DNA from: Streptomyces thermodiastaticus
GTDB lineage: Bacteria; Actinomycetota; Actinomycetes; Streptomycetales; Streptomycetaceae
DNA length: 64,000 bases
Direction: 5' to 3'
Assembly: GCF_014656135.1 (NCBI RefSeq)
Contig: NZ_BNBV01000027.1
Coordinates: forward strand, 1 to 64,000
Part shown: piece after piece, positions 42,674-51,843 of the stretch
Layout of the letters: every line of letters starts with the position of its first letter
How positions within the stretch are numbered: position 1 is the stretch's first letter
Notes under the pieces: generated by a model
Database searches by the model: none
Told to the model about the DNA's origin: nothing
Seen by the model: the letters and a program-made list of their open reading frames with translations, nothing else
Translations under genes and position numbers: made by a program

Positions 42674-43083
42674 TTGCTGTCCTCCCCTGACGCGCCCGCG
42701 CACGGAAGAGACGTCAGTGGACACGATGCGGTCCGCGCGCGATCAACGCGTGTAGTCAAGTGACGACATTTGACTAGAGGTTTAAGAGAAAAGACAGGTC
42801 TTGACTTGGACAGTACAAGTGCACTATGCGCGGCGGACCTTGGCTTGACGTCAGGCGTGAGGGAGGTGCGTGCGCCGCGTGAGGGGGAGGTGGAGCCGGG
42901 CCGGTGGCACGGTGTGACTCCGTGCGCCCCCCGTGCACCGGCACGGGAGGTCAGGGGAGGCTTACCGGCGGTTCCGCTCGGGCAGGCAGAAGTTCAGAGT
43001 CGATTGCCGGAACGCTCGGAAGTCGGCGGAAAGCCAGGCCGTCACCCCTTCTCACCCCCGAATCGTCCGAGGACACGATCGTC
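42674..43083. promoter_or_regulatory. Regulatory gap upstream of the M6 protease
   Basis: 410 bases with no supported gene. It is AT-richer near 42760-42830 and contains the inverted repeat ACTTG-N7-CAAGT at 42804-42820, a possible operator for the protease gene. An open frame on the plus strand from 42904 is better started at 43084. Confidence 0.4.
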
Positions 43084-43383
43084 ATGCCGCGTCCGACCGC
43101 CGCACAGCTCGCCTACGGCTCCTGCACCGTGATCGTCTCGACATTCGCCATGCTGCTGCTGTCACAGACGCGCTCGGGCCTCGGGATCACTGTCGTCGCC
43201 CTGCTCTCACTGGGGCTCGGCCTGCTGGTGGCGCTGACGGTGCCTCAGCCGAAGGCGGGCGCGACGGGCGCCGGGACGCACGGGACCGCCGGCCCCACCG
43301 GGCCGGCTCGGGTGCGGGAACGGCGGGAGACCGTCGGCGCGGGAGCGCGGCTGCCGGGGCAGCGCCCGAGGCCGACCGCCTGA
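43084..43383 (+). CDS. Small membrane protein, unknown function
   Basis: 99 residues with two hydrophobic helices (CTVIVSTFAMLLLS and LGITVVALLSLGLGLLVAL) separated by a short polar turn, then a Gly/Ala/Arg-rich cytoplasmic tail. I recognise no family; similar two-helix proteins are common in Streptomyces. The ATG at 43084 starts MPRPTAAQ. Confidence 0.6.
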   Translation: MPRPTAAQLAYGSCTVIVSTFAMLLLSQTRSGLGITVVALLSLGLGLLVALTVPQPKAGATGAGTHGTAGPTGPARVRERRETVGAGARLPGQRPRPTA

Positions 43384-43572
43384 CGGTCACACCCGCTCAG
43401 TTCTCTCCATCGGTTGCATCATTTCCGGTCACCTTCGACCGGGGCGTGACGGCCGCTGCGGGCGTCCACGGTCGAGGCTGTTTCGTCAGGCGTCCATCCG
43501 GCTTCGTCAGGCGTCCATCCGGCCGGATCGCCTCCGCCGTGTGCCGCGTCCGGCCGGATCGCTGTCGCCGAT

Positions 43573-44259
43573 TCAGCGCGAGGTGCTGACCACGACCGTC
43601 CGGGCCGCCTTGTCGTGCAGGCCCTGCTTGTAGGGCCGGTCGAAGAACGACCAGCCGCCGCACACGGCCAGCCACACGCAGGCGCAGCAGAACCAGAACG
43701 GGATCCAGAGCACCGCCGCACGCGCCAGCGACACGGCGACCGACGGTGTCGTGCCGTCCTTCAGGTTCGCCACCCGCATGCCCATCAGCCGCTTGCCGAG
43801 GGTCTGGCCCGACCAGGACGTCAGGAAGGTGTCGTAGGCCAGGTAGAGCACCGCGCCCACCGCCGACTGGGTCAGCGACCTGCCCACCTGCACCTGATCG
43901 GCGTTCATCATGTACTCGTTGACGTTCAGCGCCCAGGTGATCAGCCAGACGACGATGCCCACCAGGACCAGGTCGACGATCCGGGCCAGGGTGCGTCGGG
44001 CGCTGTCGGCGAGCGGAGGCATGCCGGCGAGCGGGTCCGGCTCGTTCGGGCCGCCGCCGTACGGACCTCCGCCGCCGTGGGAACCCCCGCCGCCGTACGG
44101 ACCACCGCCGTACGGGCCGCCCGTGCCGTGAGGGTCGCCGCCGGGCGGGGGCTCGCCGCGGCCGCCGTCGTACGGCCCGCCACCCGAGGGCGGCGGGCCG
44201 CCGGGCGGAGGTCCGGAGCCGGGGGGTGGTGCGGAGCCGGCGGGCGGTTCGGTGCTCAT
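43573..44259 (-). CDS. RDD family membrane protein
   Basis: 228 residues. The first 75 are a Pro/Gly/Tyr-rich, probably disordered, cytoplasmic tail with repeated GGPYGGG-like units. The RDD domain follows (about 85-225), with SARRTLARIVDLVLVGIVVW, the second helix pair around DTFLTSWSGQTLGKRLMG and a third after LARAAVLWIPFW. The family is thought to act in ion/solute exchange or as a membrane accessory. It is adjacent to a second RDD gene, 87 bases away. Confidence 0.88.
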   Translation of the reverse strand: MSTEPPAGSAPPPGSGPPPGGPPPSGGGPYDGGRGEPPPGGDPHGTGGPYGGGPYGGGGSHGGGGPYGGGPNEPDPLAGMPPLADSARRTLARIVDLVLVGIVVWLITWALNVNEYMMNADQVQVGRSLTQSAVGAVLYLAYDTFLTSWSGQTLGKRLMGMRVANLKDGTTPSVAVSLARAAVLWIPFWFCCACVWLAVCGGWSFFDRPYKQGLHDKAARTVVVSTSR

Positions 44260-44346
44260 GGGCCGAGTCGACCGCGAAGCCGGCCCGGCCGCATCCGGCG
44301 AGCGGCCGGACGGATGACGCCCCGCCCGCCTTCTACGCCGTCCTGG

Positions 44347-45891
44347 TCACCCCGCGACGAAGGTGTGCGCCGCCTTGTCGTGCCAGCACTGGTGCCACGG
44401 CCGGTCGAACAGGCACCACACCACGCCCACCACACCGACGACGAGGATCCCGGGGACGCTGTAGACGAGCCAGCGGCGCAGCGCCTGGGCGAGGGACGGC
44501 ACCTCGTGGGCCTCGATGTCGCGCACCTGGAGACCGCACATCTTCTTGCCCAGGGTGCGGCCCCACTTGGCCGTCGGCAGCGCCTCGTAGAGGGCGCCGA
44601 AGACCAGCAGCACGGCGAGGACGATGCCGAGGTACGTCGCCGTGGTGCCGTCCAGCAGCCAGACGGTGACCGTCCGGCCGGACTGCCGGGCCGCCTCGAT
44701 CTTGTCGTCGATGTGGCCGGCGGCCTGGATGCCGAGCGGCACACCGACCGCCGCCGTGACGGCCCCGACGACGGCCGAGTCGACGAGGCGGGCCAGCAGC
44801 CGCTTGCCCGGAGAGGCGGGGCGGGCCGCCGCCTGCTGCCGGGCGGCCGCCTGGAACGGGTCCTCGACCGGCGGCTTCCACGGCACGACGGGCTGGTCCT
44901 CGGCCGCCGTCCTGGTCCCGGCGAGCTGCTGCACCTGCTGCGCCCAGGCGGCCTGCCCTCCGCCGGGCCCGCCGGTCACCGAGGTGGGCAGGGGGCCCGG
45001 GGCAGGGGCGGACGGGTGCGGCCCGCCCGCCTGCTGGGGCAGCGAGGGGGCGGGCGAGGCGGAGGCGTGCGGGAACGGGGCGGGCCCGGTCTGCCCGGGC
45101 ACACCGCCCTGTCCCGGTCCGGCGTTCTGCGCGGGAACGCCGGGGAACGGGCCCGCGGCGGGCGCCTGTGCAGGCGTGCCGGCCGCACCGTCCGGGGTGC
45201 CGGCCGCCGCCGGCGATGCCTGGGCGGGCACCGACGGCTGTCCCTGTGCCGCGTCCTGCGGGCGGGCCGGGCGGGGTACCTGACGGAAGGTCATGGTGCC
45301 CTCGTCCGCCTGGGGTTCGGGCCGGCCGGGCACGGCCCGGTCCGCGTCCTGCGGCGCCTCGGCGGTGCCGTCGGTCACCGGGCGGCGCAGCACGAAGGTA
45401 TGGGCGGGGTCGGCCGGCGCTTTCCGCGACGCGGGCGGCTGGGCCTGCTCCTGCTGCGGGGCCGGCGCCGGCTGTCCCTGTCCGTCGCCGGCGTCGCCGT
45501 CCCGCGTGCCGGACGCCGGGGCCGTGCCGGACGCCGGGGCGTCGGTGCCGGCCGCTCGGGGGGCGGACGCCGCCGGGGCCTTCCAGGTGGCGTCGGATCC
45601 GCGGTCACCGCCGTCCGCGGGGGCCTCCTGTGAGGCGCCGGACTCGGTCACCGGTTCCTCGTCGAGGTAGTGCGGTCCGGTCTCCTCGCTCGAGGGGGCG
45701 GGCTCGGGCGCCGTCGCGGGGCGCACCCCGGGCGGCGGGCTGAGCGGCTCGCCGTCGGCAGGGGCGGGCCGGCTGGTGCCCGGTACCCAGGCGGCACCGT
45801 TCCAGTACCGGACGTAGCCAGGGATGGACGGGTCCGGGTAGTACCCCTCGCGGGGCCGTTCGTCACCGGGTGCCGGGGTTGGGGCGCTCAT
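44347..45891 (-). CDS. RDD family protein with DUF2510 domain and long linker
   Basis: 514 residues from the ATG at 45891 (MSAPTPAPG). An N-terminal DUF2510-type motif (about 10-40, EGYYPDPSIPGYVRYWNGAA) leads into about 300 residues of Pro/Ala/Gln-rich low complexity. A C-terminal RDD domain follows (about 365-510: RLLARLVDSAVVGAVTA, GRTLGKKMCGLQVRD, WLVYSVPGILVVG). The frame is open to 46566, but that part runs across the ssgG coding strand. It pairs with the shorter RDD gene downstream. Confidence 0.88.
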   Translation of the reverse strand: MSAPTPAPGDERPREGYYPDPSIPGYVRYWNGAAWVPGTSRPAPADGEPLSPPPGVRPATAPEPAPSSEETGPHYLDEEPVTESGASQEAPADGGDRGSDATWKAPAASAPRAAGTDAPASGTAPASGTRDGDAGDGQGQPAPAPQQEQAQPPASRKAPADPAHTFVLRRPVTDGTAEAPQDADRAVPGRPEPQADEGTMTFRQVPRPARPQDAAQGQPSVPAQASPAAAGTPDGAAGTPAQAPAAGPFPGVPAQNAGPGQGGVPGQTGPAPFPHASASPAPSLPQQAGGPHPSAPAPGPLPTSVTGGPGGGQAAWAQQVQQLAGTRTAAEDQPVVPWKPPVEDPFQAAARQQAAARPASPGKRLLARLVDSAVVGAVTAAVGVPLGIQAAGHIDDKIEAARQSGRTVTVWLLDGTTATYLGIVLAVLLVFGALYEALPTAKWGRTLGKKMCGLQVRDIEAHEVPSLAQALRRWLVYSVPGILVVGVVGVVWCLFDRPWHQCWHDKAAHTFVAG

Positions 45892-46233
45892 GTCCGTCGT
45901 CCCGTATCTGCTCGGGGGTGGTATCGGGGGATCCACATCTATCAGACCGGCGCGCGCGCCACCGCCCGTCCCACCCGGCCCACTTCTTTCCGGGCATCCC
46001 CGTACAGGTGCTTCACCGCACGTCGGCGCAGGCGGCACGGCTGCCGGACGCCGCCGCGGACCGGCGGTGCGGAAAAAAGTTTCGTCAACCCGCGTAATGC
46101 CGGCCGTCCCGTGCGCCTCTCTGCTCGTACGGGTCCGCCCGGGACCCGTACGGCACACCGGTGACCGCGCCGCGCGTGCCGCCAGGGCCACAGGACGCAC
46201 GGACGCGTCCTGAGCGGAGAGGAACGAGGAAGC
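45892..46233. promoter_or_regulatory. Divergent intergenic region between RDD and ssgG genes
   Basis: 342 bases without a gene, containing the start regions of both divergent transcripts. GGAGAGGAACGAGGA lies just before the ssgG start. An A-run near 46074-46080 is the only AT-rich element. Confidence 0.4.
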
Positions 46234-46647
46234 GTGAAGCACACCGTGGTGGAGCGGGAACTGCGACTGCAGCTGATCGTGTCGGCCGGCCGGGCGGTTC
46301 CCGTGCGGGCCCGCCTCGGGTACCGCACCGCCGACCCGTACGCCGTGCACATCGACTTCCATGTCGACTCGGCGTGCCCCGTGCACTGGGCGTTCGCGCG
46401 GGATCTGCTGGTGGAGGGGATGTGCCGGCCCTGCGGGCAGGGGGATGTGCGGGTGTGGCCGGCGCAGGCCGACGGCCACGGCGTGGTGGTGATCGCGCTC
46501 GACTCCCCTGCCGGTGAGGCCCTGCTGGAGGCGCCGGCGGCACCGGTGGCCCAGTGGCTGGAGCACACCCTGCGTGTGGTGCCGCCGGGCAGCGAGGGCG
46601 ACCGGCTCGGCATCGACGAGGAGCTGGCGGGGCTGCTCGCCCCGTGA
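46234..46647 (+). CDS. ssgG: SsgA-like sporulation/cell-division regulator
   Basis: A 137-residue SsgA-family protein, unique to morphologically complex actinomycetes, where paralogues direct septum placement and spore-wall assembly. Family features include ERELRLQLIVSAGRAVPV, LGYRTADPYAVHIDFHV, WAFARDLLVEGM and VWPAQADGHGVVVIAL. I use the symbol ssgG because the neighbours (glycolate-oxidase-like gene, hppD) match the S. coelicolor ssgG locus as I remember it. It was reported there to affect correct septum positioning. A good ribosome site precedes the GTG/ATG start. Confidence 0.85.
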   Translation: MKHTVVERELRLQLIVSAGRAVPVRARLGYRTADPYAVHIDFHVDSACPVHWAFARDLLVEGMCRPCGQGDVRVWPAQADGHGVVVIALDSPAGEALLEAPAAPVAQWLEHTLRVVPPGSEGDRLGIDEELAGLLAP

Positions 46648-46710
46648 GGCGCGGGCCCGCGGGCGCCCCGGAAGGGGCCCTGAGGGCGCCCAAGGGGGCC
46701 TGCGGGCTTC

Positions 46711-48111
46711 CTAGAACAGCTTGCCGGGGTTGAGGATGCCCAGCGGGTCGAAGGTCTGCTTGACGGCTCGCTGGACCTCCAGCCCGACCGGTCCGAGTTC
46801 GCGGGCCAGCCACTCCTTCTTCAGCACGCCCACGCCGTGCTCGCCGGTGATGGTCCCGCCGAGCCGCAGTCCGAGCGCCATGATCTCGTCGAAGGACGCG
46901 CGGGCCCGGCGGGACTCGTCGGGGTCCTGGGCGTCGAAGCACACCGTCGGGTGGGTGTTGCCGTCGCCGGCGTGGGCGCAGACACCGATGGTGAGCCGGT
47001 GCTTCTCGGCAATCTGTTCGATGCCGTCGAGCAGGTCGCCGAGCCGGGAGCGCGGCACGCACACGTCGTCGATCATCGTGGTGCCGCGGACCGCCTCCAG
47101 GGCGGGCAGCGACAGCCGCCGGGCCTGCAGCAGCATCTCGGACTCGGCGGCGTCGTCGGCGGGGACGACCTCGGTGGCGCCGGCCGCCTCGCACAGCGCG
47201 CCGACGGCGGCGAGGTCGGCGGCGGGGTCGGGGGTGTCGAAGGCGGCGAGCAGCAGGGCCTCGGTGGTCTCGGGCAGGCCCATGTGGGCGAGGTCGTTGA
47301 CGGCCTTGACCGTCGTGCGGTCCATCAGCTCCAGCAGCGAGGGCACATGGCCGCCGGCCATGATCCGGCAGACCGCGTCGCAGGCGGCGGCCGCGGAGGG
47401 GAACTCGGCGGCGAGCACCAGCTGCTGCGGCGGCTTCGGTTTGAGGGCGAGGACGGCCCGGACGACGATGCCGAGCGAGCCCTCGGAGCCGACGAAGAGG
47501 CGGGTGAGGTCGTAGCCGGCGACGCCCTTGGCGGTGCGGCGGCCGGTGGACAGCAGGCGTCCGTCGGCGAGCACCACGTCCAGGCCGAGCACGTACTCGG
47601 CGGTGACGCCGTACTTCACGCAGCACAGGCCGCCGGAGGCGGTGCCGATGTTGCCGCCGATGGTGCACATCTCCCAGCTGGAGGGGTCCGGCGGGTAGTA
47701 CAGGCCGTGCTCGGTGACCGCGCGGGACAGGTCGGCGTTGACGACTCCGGGTTCGACCACCGCGATGCGGTCCACGGGGTTGATCTCCAGGATGCGGTTC
47801 ATCCTGGTCAGGGAGAGCACGATGCAGCCGTCGGAGGCGTTGGCCGCGCCGGACAGGCCGGTGCGGGCGCCCTGCGGGACGACCGGGACCCGCAGCTCGG
47901 TGGCGGTGCGCATGACATGCTGCACTTCTTCCACGGTGCGGGGCAGCACCACGACGGCCGGGGAGCCGGACGGGCAGAAGCTCGCCATGTCGTGGGCGTA
48001 GGAGGCCGTGATGTCGGGGTCGGTGACGACCGCGTCGGCCGGCAGGCCCGCGAGGAGCCGGTCGGTGAGGGTGCTGTCCACCCCGTCGGGTGCGGCTTGG
48101 CTACGGCTCAT
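46711..48111 (-). CDS. FAD-linked oxidase, GlcD-like
   Basis: A 466-residue flavoprotein of the VAO/PCMH type (glycolate oxidase GlcD, D-lactate dehydrogenase). FAD-binding parts are VVVLPRTVEEVQHVM, PQGARTGLSGAAN and the long IGGNIGTASGG loop. The C-terminal oxidase domain contains CAHAGDGNTHP and GEHGVGVLKKEWL, the substrate/FAD motifs of this family. The ATG at 48111 gives the conventional N-terminus. Substrate is probably a 2-hydroxy acid. Confidence 0.92.
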   Translation of the reverse strand: MSRSQAAPDGVDSTLTDRLLAGLPADAVVTDPDITASYAHDMASFCPSGSPAVVVLPRTVEEVQHVMRTATELRVPVVPQGARTGLSGAANASDGCIVLSLTRMNRILEINPVDRIAVVEPGVVNADLSRAVTEHGLYYPPDPSSWEMCTIGGNIGTASGGLCCVKYGVTAEYVLGLDVVLADGRLLSTGRRTAKGVAGYDLTRLFVGSEGSLGIVVRAVLALKPKPPQQLVLAAEFPSAAAACDAVCRIMAGGHVPSLLELMDRTTVKAVNDLAHMGLPETTEALLLAAFDTPDPAADLAAVGALCEAAGATEVVPADDAAESEMLLQARRLSLPALEAVRGTTMIDDVCVPRSRLGDLLDGIEQIAEKHRLTIGVCAHAGDGNTHPTVCFDAQDPDESRRARASFDEIMALGLRLGGTITGEHGVGVLKKEWLARELGPVGLEVQRAVKQTFDPLGILNPGKLF

Positions 48112-48218
48112 GATCACAGCGTTGCACTCGGGGGCGCCGGTGTGAACCCCCTGCGGCGTGCGCTTCCCGCCCCGCGCGGGTGCGCCGGGGTGCGCTCGCT
48201 CGGGGCGGGGCGGGGCGG

Positions 48219-49364
48219 TCACAGGTTGCCGCGGCGGGCCTGTTCGCGCTCGATGGCCTCGAACAGGGCCTTGAAGTTGCCCTTGCCGAAGCCCATGGAG
48301 CCGTGCCGCTCGATCAGCTCGAAGAACACGGTCGGGCGGTCCTGGACCGGCTTGGTGAAGATCTGCAGCAGATAGCCGTCCTCGTCGCGGTCGGCGAGGA
48401 TCTTCAGCTCGCGCAGGGTGTCGACGGGCACCCGGGTGTCGCCGACCCAGTCGCCGAGGGTGTCGTAGTAGGCGTCGGGGGTGTCGAGGAACTCGACACC
48501 GGCGGCGCGCATCTGCCGGACGGTCTTCACGATGTCGTTGGTGCTCAGCGCGATGTGCTGGACACCGGCACCGCGATAGAACTCCAGGTACTCGTCGATC
48601 TGGGACTTCTTCTTGCCCGGGGCGGGCTCGTTGATCGGGAACTTGACCTTGCGGGTGCCGTCGGCCACGACCTTCGACATCAGCGCGCTGTACTCGGTGG
48701 CGATGTCGTCGCCCACGAACTCCTTCATGTTCGTGAAGCCCATGACCTTGTGGTAGAAGTCCACCCACTCGTTCATCCGGCCGAGTTCCACGTTGCCGAC
48801 GCAGTGGTCGATGGCCTGGAAGAAGCGCTCGCCGGGCTCGACGATGGGCCGCGCGGCGACGAAGCCGGGCAGGTAGGGGCCGTCGTAGCCGGAGCGTTCG
48901 ACCAGGGTGTGCCGGGTGTTGCCGTAGGTGGCGATCGCGGCGAGGACCACGGTGCCGTGCTCGTCCTTCAGCTCGTACGGCTCGGCCACCGAGCGGGCGC
49001 CGTGCGCGGTGGCGTAGGCGTGGGCGGCGCGCGCGTCGGGGACCTCGATGGCGAGGTCGATCACGCCGTCGCCGTGCTCGGCCACATGCTCGGCGAGGAA
49101 GCGGCCCCAGTCGGTGGCGGGCTTGATCACCGAGGTGAACACGAAGCGGGCGGAGCCGCTCTCCAGCACGTACGAGGCGGTCTCGCGGCTGCCGTTCTCC
49201 GGTCCGGAGTAGGCCACCAGCTGCATGCCGAAGGCGGTGGAGTAGTAGTGCGCAGCCTGCTTGGCGTTGCCCACGGCGAACACGACCGCGTCCATCCCCT
49301 TGACCGGGAAGGGATCGGCCTGCCGAGCGGTCACGTCGGGAGCGTGCTGTGTGGTCTGTGTCAT
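48219..49364 (-). CDS. hppD: 4-Hydroxyphenylpyruvate dioxygenase
   Basis: A 381-residue non-heme iron enzyme converting 4-hydroxyphenylpyruvate to homogentisate in tyrosine breakdown and in ochronotic pigment formation. The iron ligands are visible: His in IDHCVGN (about 180), His in VQHIALST (about 263) and Glu in FFELIER (about 344). GNFKALFEAIE near the C-terminus is the conserved gating helix. It is divergent from an AsnC-type regulator 123 bases away, which probably controls it. Confidence 0.96.
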   Translation of the reverse strand: MTQTTQHAPDVTARQADPFPVKGMDAVVFAVGNAKQAAHYYSTAFGMQLVAYSGPENGSRETASYVLESGSARFVFTSVIKPATDWGRFLAEHVAEHGDGVIDLAIEVPDARAAHAYATAHGARSVAEPYELKDEHGTVVLAAIATYGNTRHTLVERSGYDGPYLPGFVAARPIVEPGERFFQAIDHCVGNVELGRMNEWVDFYHKVMGFTNMKEFVGDDIATEYSALMSKVVADGTRKVKFPINEPAPGKKKSQIDEYLEFYRGAGVQHIALSTNDIVKTVRQMRAAGVEFLDTPDAYYDTLGDWVGDTRVPVDTLRELKILADRDEDGYLLQIFTKPVQDRPTVFFELIERHGSMGFGKGNFKALFEAIEREQARRGNL

Positions 49365-49487
49365 ATTCGCAGGGTCACCCGGGTCCGCAAGGTGCGCAAT
49401 AGTTCGTGCATCCACTGGGCAATCTGTCCGGTGAGACACGGGTTTCAGCGGGCTTTCTGTACAGGATGACCATCCTGGAGGCGTGCC

Positions 49488-49955
49488 ATGGCGATCGATC
49501 ACCTGGACGGCCGGATCATCGTGCTGCTGGCGCGCGAGCCGCGCATCGGCGTGCTGGAGATGTCACGGCGGCTGGGGGTGGCCCGGGGGACGGTGCAGGC
49601 CCGTCTGGACCGGCTGCTCGCCCGGGGCGTCATCCGCGGTTTCGGCCCCGAGGTGGACCCGGCGGCCCTCGGCTACCCGGTGACGGCGTTCGCGACCCTG
49701 CAGATCCGGCAGGGCCAGGGCGCCGAGGTGCGGGCCCATCTGGCCGGCGTCCCCGAGGTGCTGGAGCTGCACACCACCACGGGCACCGGCGACATGCTCT
49801 GCCGTCTGGTCGCCCGCTCCAACGCCGATCTGCAGCGGGTGATCGACCGGGTGGTCGCCATCGACGGCATCGTCCGTGCCTCCACGGCGATCGTGATGGA
49901 GAACCCGGTGCCGCTGCGCGTCATCCCCCTGGTGGAGCAGGCCGCCCAGGAGTGA
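49488..49955 (+). CDS. Lrp/AsnC-family transcriptional regulator
   Basis: 155 residues. The N-terminal winged helix-turn-helix runs from about residue 3 to 60 (LDGRIIVLLAREPRIGVLEM, then RRLGVARGTVQARLDRL). A C-terminal RAM ligand-binding domain follows (about 70-150). It is divergent from hppD, so it probably senses an aromatic amino acid and regulates tyrosine degradation. AGGCG precedes the ATG. Confidence 0.92.
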   Translation: MAIDHLDGRIIVLLAREPRIGVLEMSRRLGVARGTVQARLDRLLARGVIRGFGPEVDPAALGYPVTAFATLQIRQGQGAEVRAHLAGVPEVLELHTTTGTGDMLCRLVARSNADLQRVIDRVVAIDGIVRASTAIVMENPVPLRVIPLVEQAAQE

Positions 49956-49988
49956 CGCGGCGGTGCTGCGGGCGTGCCCGGCGCCCGG

Positions 49989-50780
49989 TCAGCAGCTGGG
50001 GACCCGGCCGCCCTTGTTCAGGGCGGTCAGGGCGCCGACCGCGCCCTTGAGCGTGGTGACCGGGATCAGGCGCAGCCCCTTGGGCAGCTCGGCGCGCGCC
50101 TCGGCGCACTCGGCGCGGGGGACCAGGAAGACGGTGGCGCCGTCGCGGCGGGCGGCCCGGGTCTTCAGGGAGACCCCGCCGACCGGGCCCACCGTGCCGT
50201 CGGGGCTGATGGTGCCCGTGCCGGCGACGGTGCGGCCGCCGGAGAGGTCGCCGCCGGTGCCGTCGCCGTGCAGCTTGTCGACGATGCCCAGCGAGAACAG
50301 CAGGCCCGCGCTGGGCCCGCCGACGTCGGCGAGCTTCAGCGAGACCTTGATGTCCTTGTCCCTGTCGAGGCCGAGGTAGCCGAGGGCGGCCTGGGTGGCC
50401 GCGTCCTGGGACTGCCGCATCTGCTGGGCGTTGTGCTGCTCGATCTCCTTGACGTCGTCCCCGCTCGGGTAGACCGCGTCGCGCGGCATGACCGCGCGGT
50501 CCGAGGCGAACCAGCCGTCGAGCACGTGTCCCAGCGACACCCGGGTGTCCGGGCTGGTGGCCTCGATCGTGGTCATCCGCAGCTGCCCGGTGGTCCGGCG
50601 CACGGGCGCACCGCTGATGGTGATCACCTGGCTGCCCCGGAAGCTGCCGAGCACGTCCGCCGTCGCCCCCGGCTGCGCCACCGAGAACGGCAGCGGCGCG
50701 AGCACCGCCGCCCCGATCAGGCCCACGACGGGCAGCGCGCAGACACCGAGGGTTTGCAGGCGTGTGAGGCGAGAGAACAC
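49989..50780 (-). CDS. Membrane-anchored S16 (Lon-like) serine protease, YlbL type
   Basis: 263 residues. One N-terminal membrane segment (LGVCALPVVGLIGAAVLAPL) is followed by a PDZ-like region. A Lon-type proteolytic domain follows, with the nucleophile Ser in VGGPSAGLLF (about 152) and the catalytic Lys in GVSLKTRAARRDGA (about 205). ATPase domains are absent. The layout matches Bacillus YlbL and its actinobacterial relatives. It should face the extracytoplasmic side. Confidence 0.85.
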   Translation of the reverse strand: MFSRLTRLQTLGVCALPVVGLIGAAVLAPLPFSVAQPGATADVLGSFRGSQVITISGAPVRRTTGQLRMTTIEATSPDTRVSLGHVLDGWFASDRAVMPRDAVYPSGDDVKEIEQHNAQQMRQSQDAATQAALGYLGLDRDKDIKVSLKLADVGGPSAGLLFSLGIVDKLHGDGTGGDLSGGRTVAGTGTISPDGTVGPVGGVSLKTRAARRDGATVFLVPRAECAEARAELPKGLRLIPVTTLKGAVGALTALNKGGRVPSC

Positions 50781-50864
50781 AGGGTCAATCTACGCGACGA
50801 CCGGTTGCGGCCGGGCTCGGGCCGGGGCCCGGCCGACCCGGTGCGCTGCCGCCGTCCGCCGGTG

Positions 50865-51506
50865 TCAGCGCAGCGCCTCCGCCACCTCGCGGGCGGCCTC
50901 CACCACCCGCGGCCCGACCCGTTCGGGCACGCGGTCCGCCAGCATCACCACGCCCACGCTGCCCTCGATCCCGGTCACCCCCAGCAGGGGTGCGGCCGCC
51001 CCGCAGGCGCCCGTGTCCGGCTCGCCGTCGGTGACGGTGTAGCCGGGGTCGCCCGTCGCGTGACGGCGGGCCGCGAGGATGGCCTGGCCCGCGGCACCCC
51101 GGTCCAGGGGCTGCCGGAAGCCGGGACGGTAGGCGACGTGGAAGTCGGTCCAGGTGGGTTCGGCCACGGCGACCGCGAGCGTCTCCGCCCCGTCCACCAG
51201 GGTCAGATGCGCCGTGGCCCCGACGTCCTCGGCGAGGGAACGCAGCGCGGGCAGTGCCGCCTCGCGCACCAGCGGATGCATCTGGCGTCCCAGCCGCAGC
51301 ACGCCGAGCCCGACCCGGGCCCGCCCGCCCAGATCACGGCGGACCAGGGCGTGCTGTTCCAGGGTGGCGAGGAGCCGGTAGACCACGGTCCGGTTCACGC
51401 CGAGCCGCTGGGACAGTTCGGTGACGGTCAGCCCGTGGTCCGTGTCGGCCAGGAGTTTGAGAACCTTCAGTCCCCGGTCGAGCGTCTGAGAGGTCTCCGC
51501 GGTCAC
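50865..51506 (-). CDS. IclR-family transcriptional regulator
   Basis: About 213 residues from the GTG at 51506, preceded by GAAGGAG at eight bases. The winged helix (about 1-65) has SQTLDRGLKVLKLLAD and TVTELSQRLGVNRTVVYRLL. The effector domain has TAHLTLVDGAETLAV and PLDRGAAGQAILAAR. It is somewhat shorter than the usual 240-260 residues. Target genes are not evident from the neighbours. Confidence 0.9.
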   Translation of the reverse strand: MTAETSQTLDRGLKVLKLLADTDHGLTVTELSQRLGVNRTVVYRLLATLEQHALVRRDLGGRARVGLGVLRLGRQMHPLVREAALPALRSLAEDVGATAHLTLVDGAETLAVAVAEPTWTDFHVAYRPGFRQPLDRGAAGQAILAARRHATGDPGYTVTDGEPDTGACGAAAPLLGVTGIEGSVGVVMLADRVPERVGPRVVEAAREVAEALR

Positions 51507-51780
51507 GACGCCCACTCCTTCGGTGGTGAGGTCGGCGGCGCTCTTCGCGGCGGGTACGTCACCGAGTCCCCGTCGGTGACACGCGACGAAGGCCACCGAT
51601 CGGCCGGCCGTCCGGGCCGCCCCGGACGCAAGGTCGCTTCACGGCTGCGCTCCGAGGCGGTGTCGCCACGGGGCGTGTGCGTAGCCGGACCTTAGCGAAG
51701 CCGGTTCGCTGAGCGGAAGACGTCGTCCAGAATCCGGTCACCGGCCGGTGCCACACGGGCGTGTTCGTCCCGGTACGTAC

Positions 51781-51805
51781 GGCGCCCGGTGAGGCACCGG
51801 GCGCC
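51781..51805 (-). terminator. Hairpin terminator after the helicase gene
   Basis: An 11-bp stem GGCGCCCGGTG/CACCGGGCGCC with loop AGG, 34 bases past the stop codon on the minus strand. Confidence 0.7.
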
Positions 51806-51812
51806 GGTATCC

Positions 51813-51843
51813 GGTCACCAGGTCACCAGGTCACCAGGTCACC
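51813..51843. repeat. GGTCACCA tandem repeat at the helicase stop codon
   Basis: Three complete and one partial copy of an eight-base unit. The stop codon of the helicase gene (51839-51841) lies inside the last unit, so unit gain or loss would not change the protein. Confidence 0.75.

Noticed and set aside
37892..42763. 1623-codon plus-strand frame across pncB, pncA and the M6 protease
   Set aside because: It runs in the wrong frame of pncB/pncA and antisense to a protease with a complete HExxH motif; no domain of its own.
42904..43383. 159-codon version of the small membrane protein
   Set aside because: The extra 60 N-terminal residues are polar filler; the ATG at 43084 begins just before the first hydrophobic helix.
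51813..51843. CRISPR array
   Set aside because: The units are eight bases long with no spacers; no cas-like genes are present anywhere in the window.
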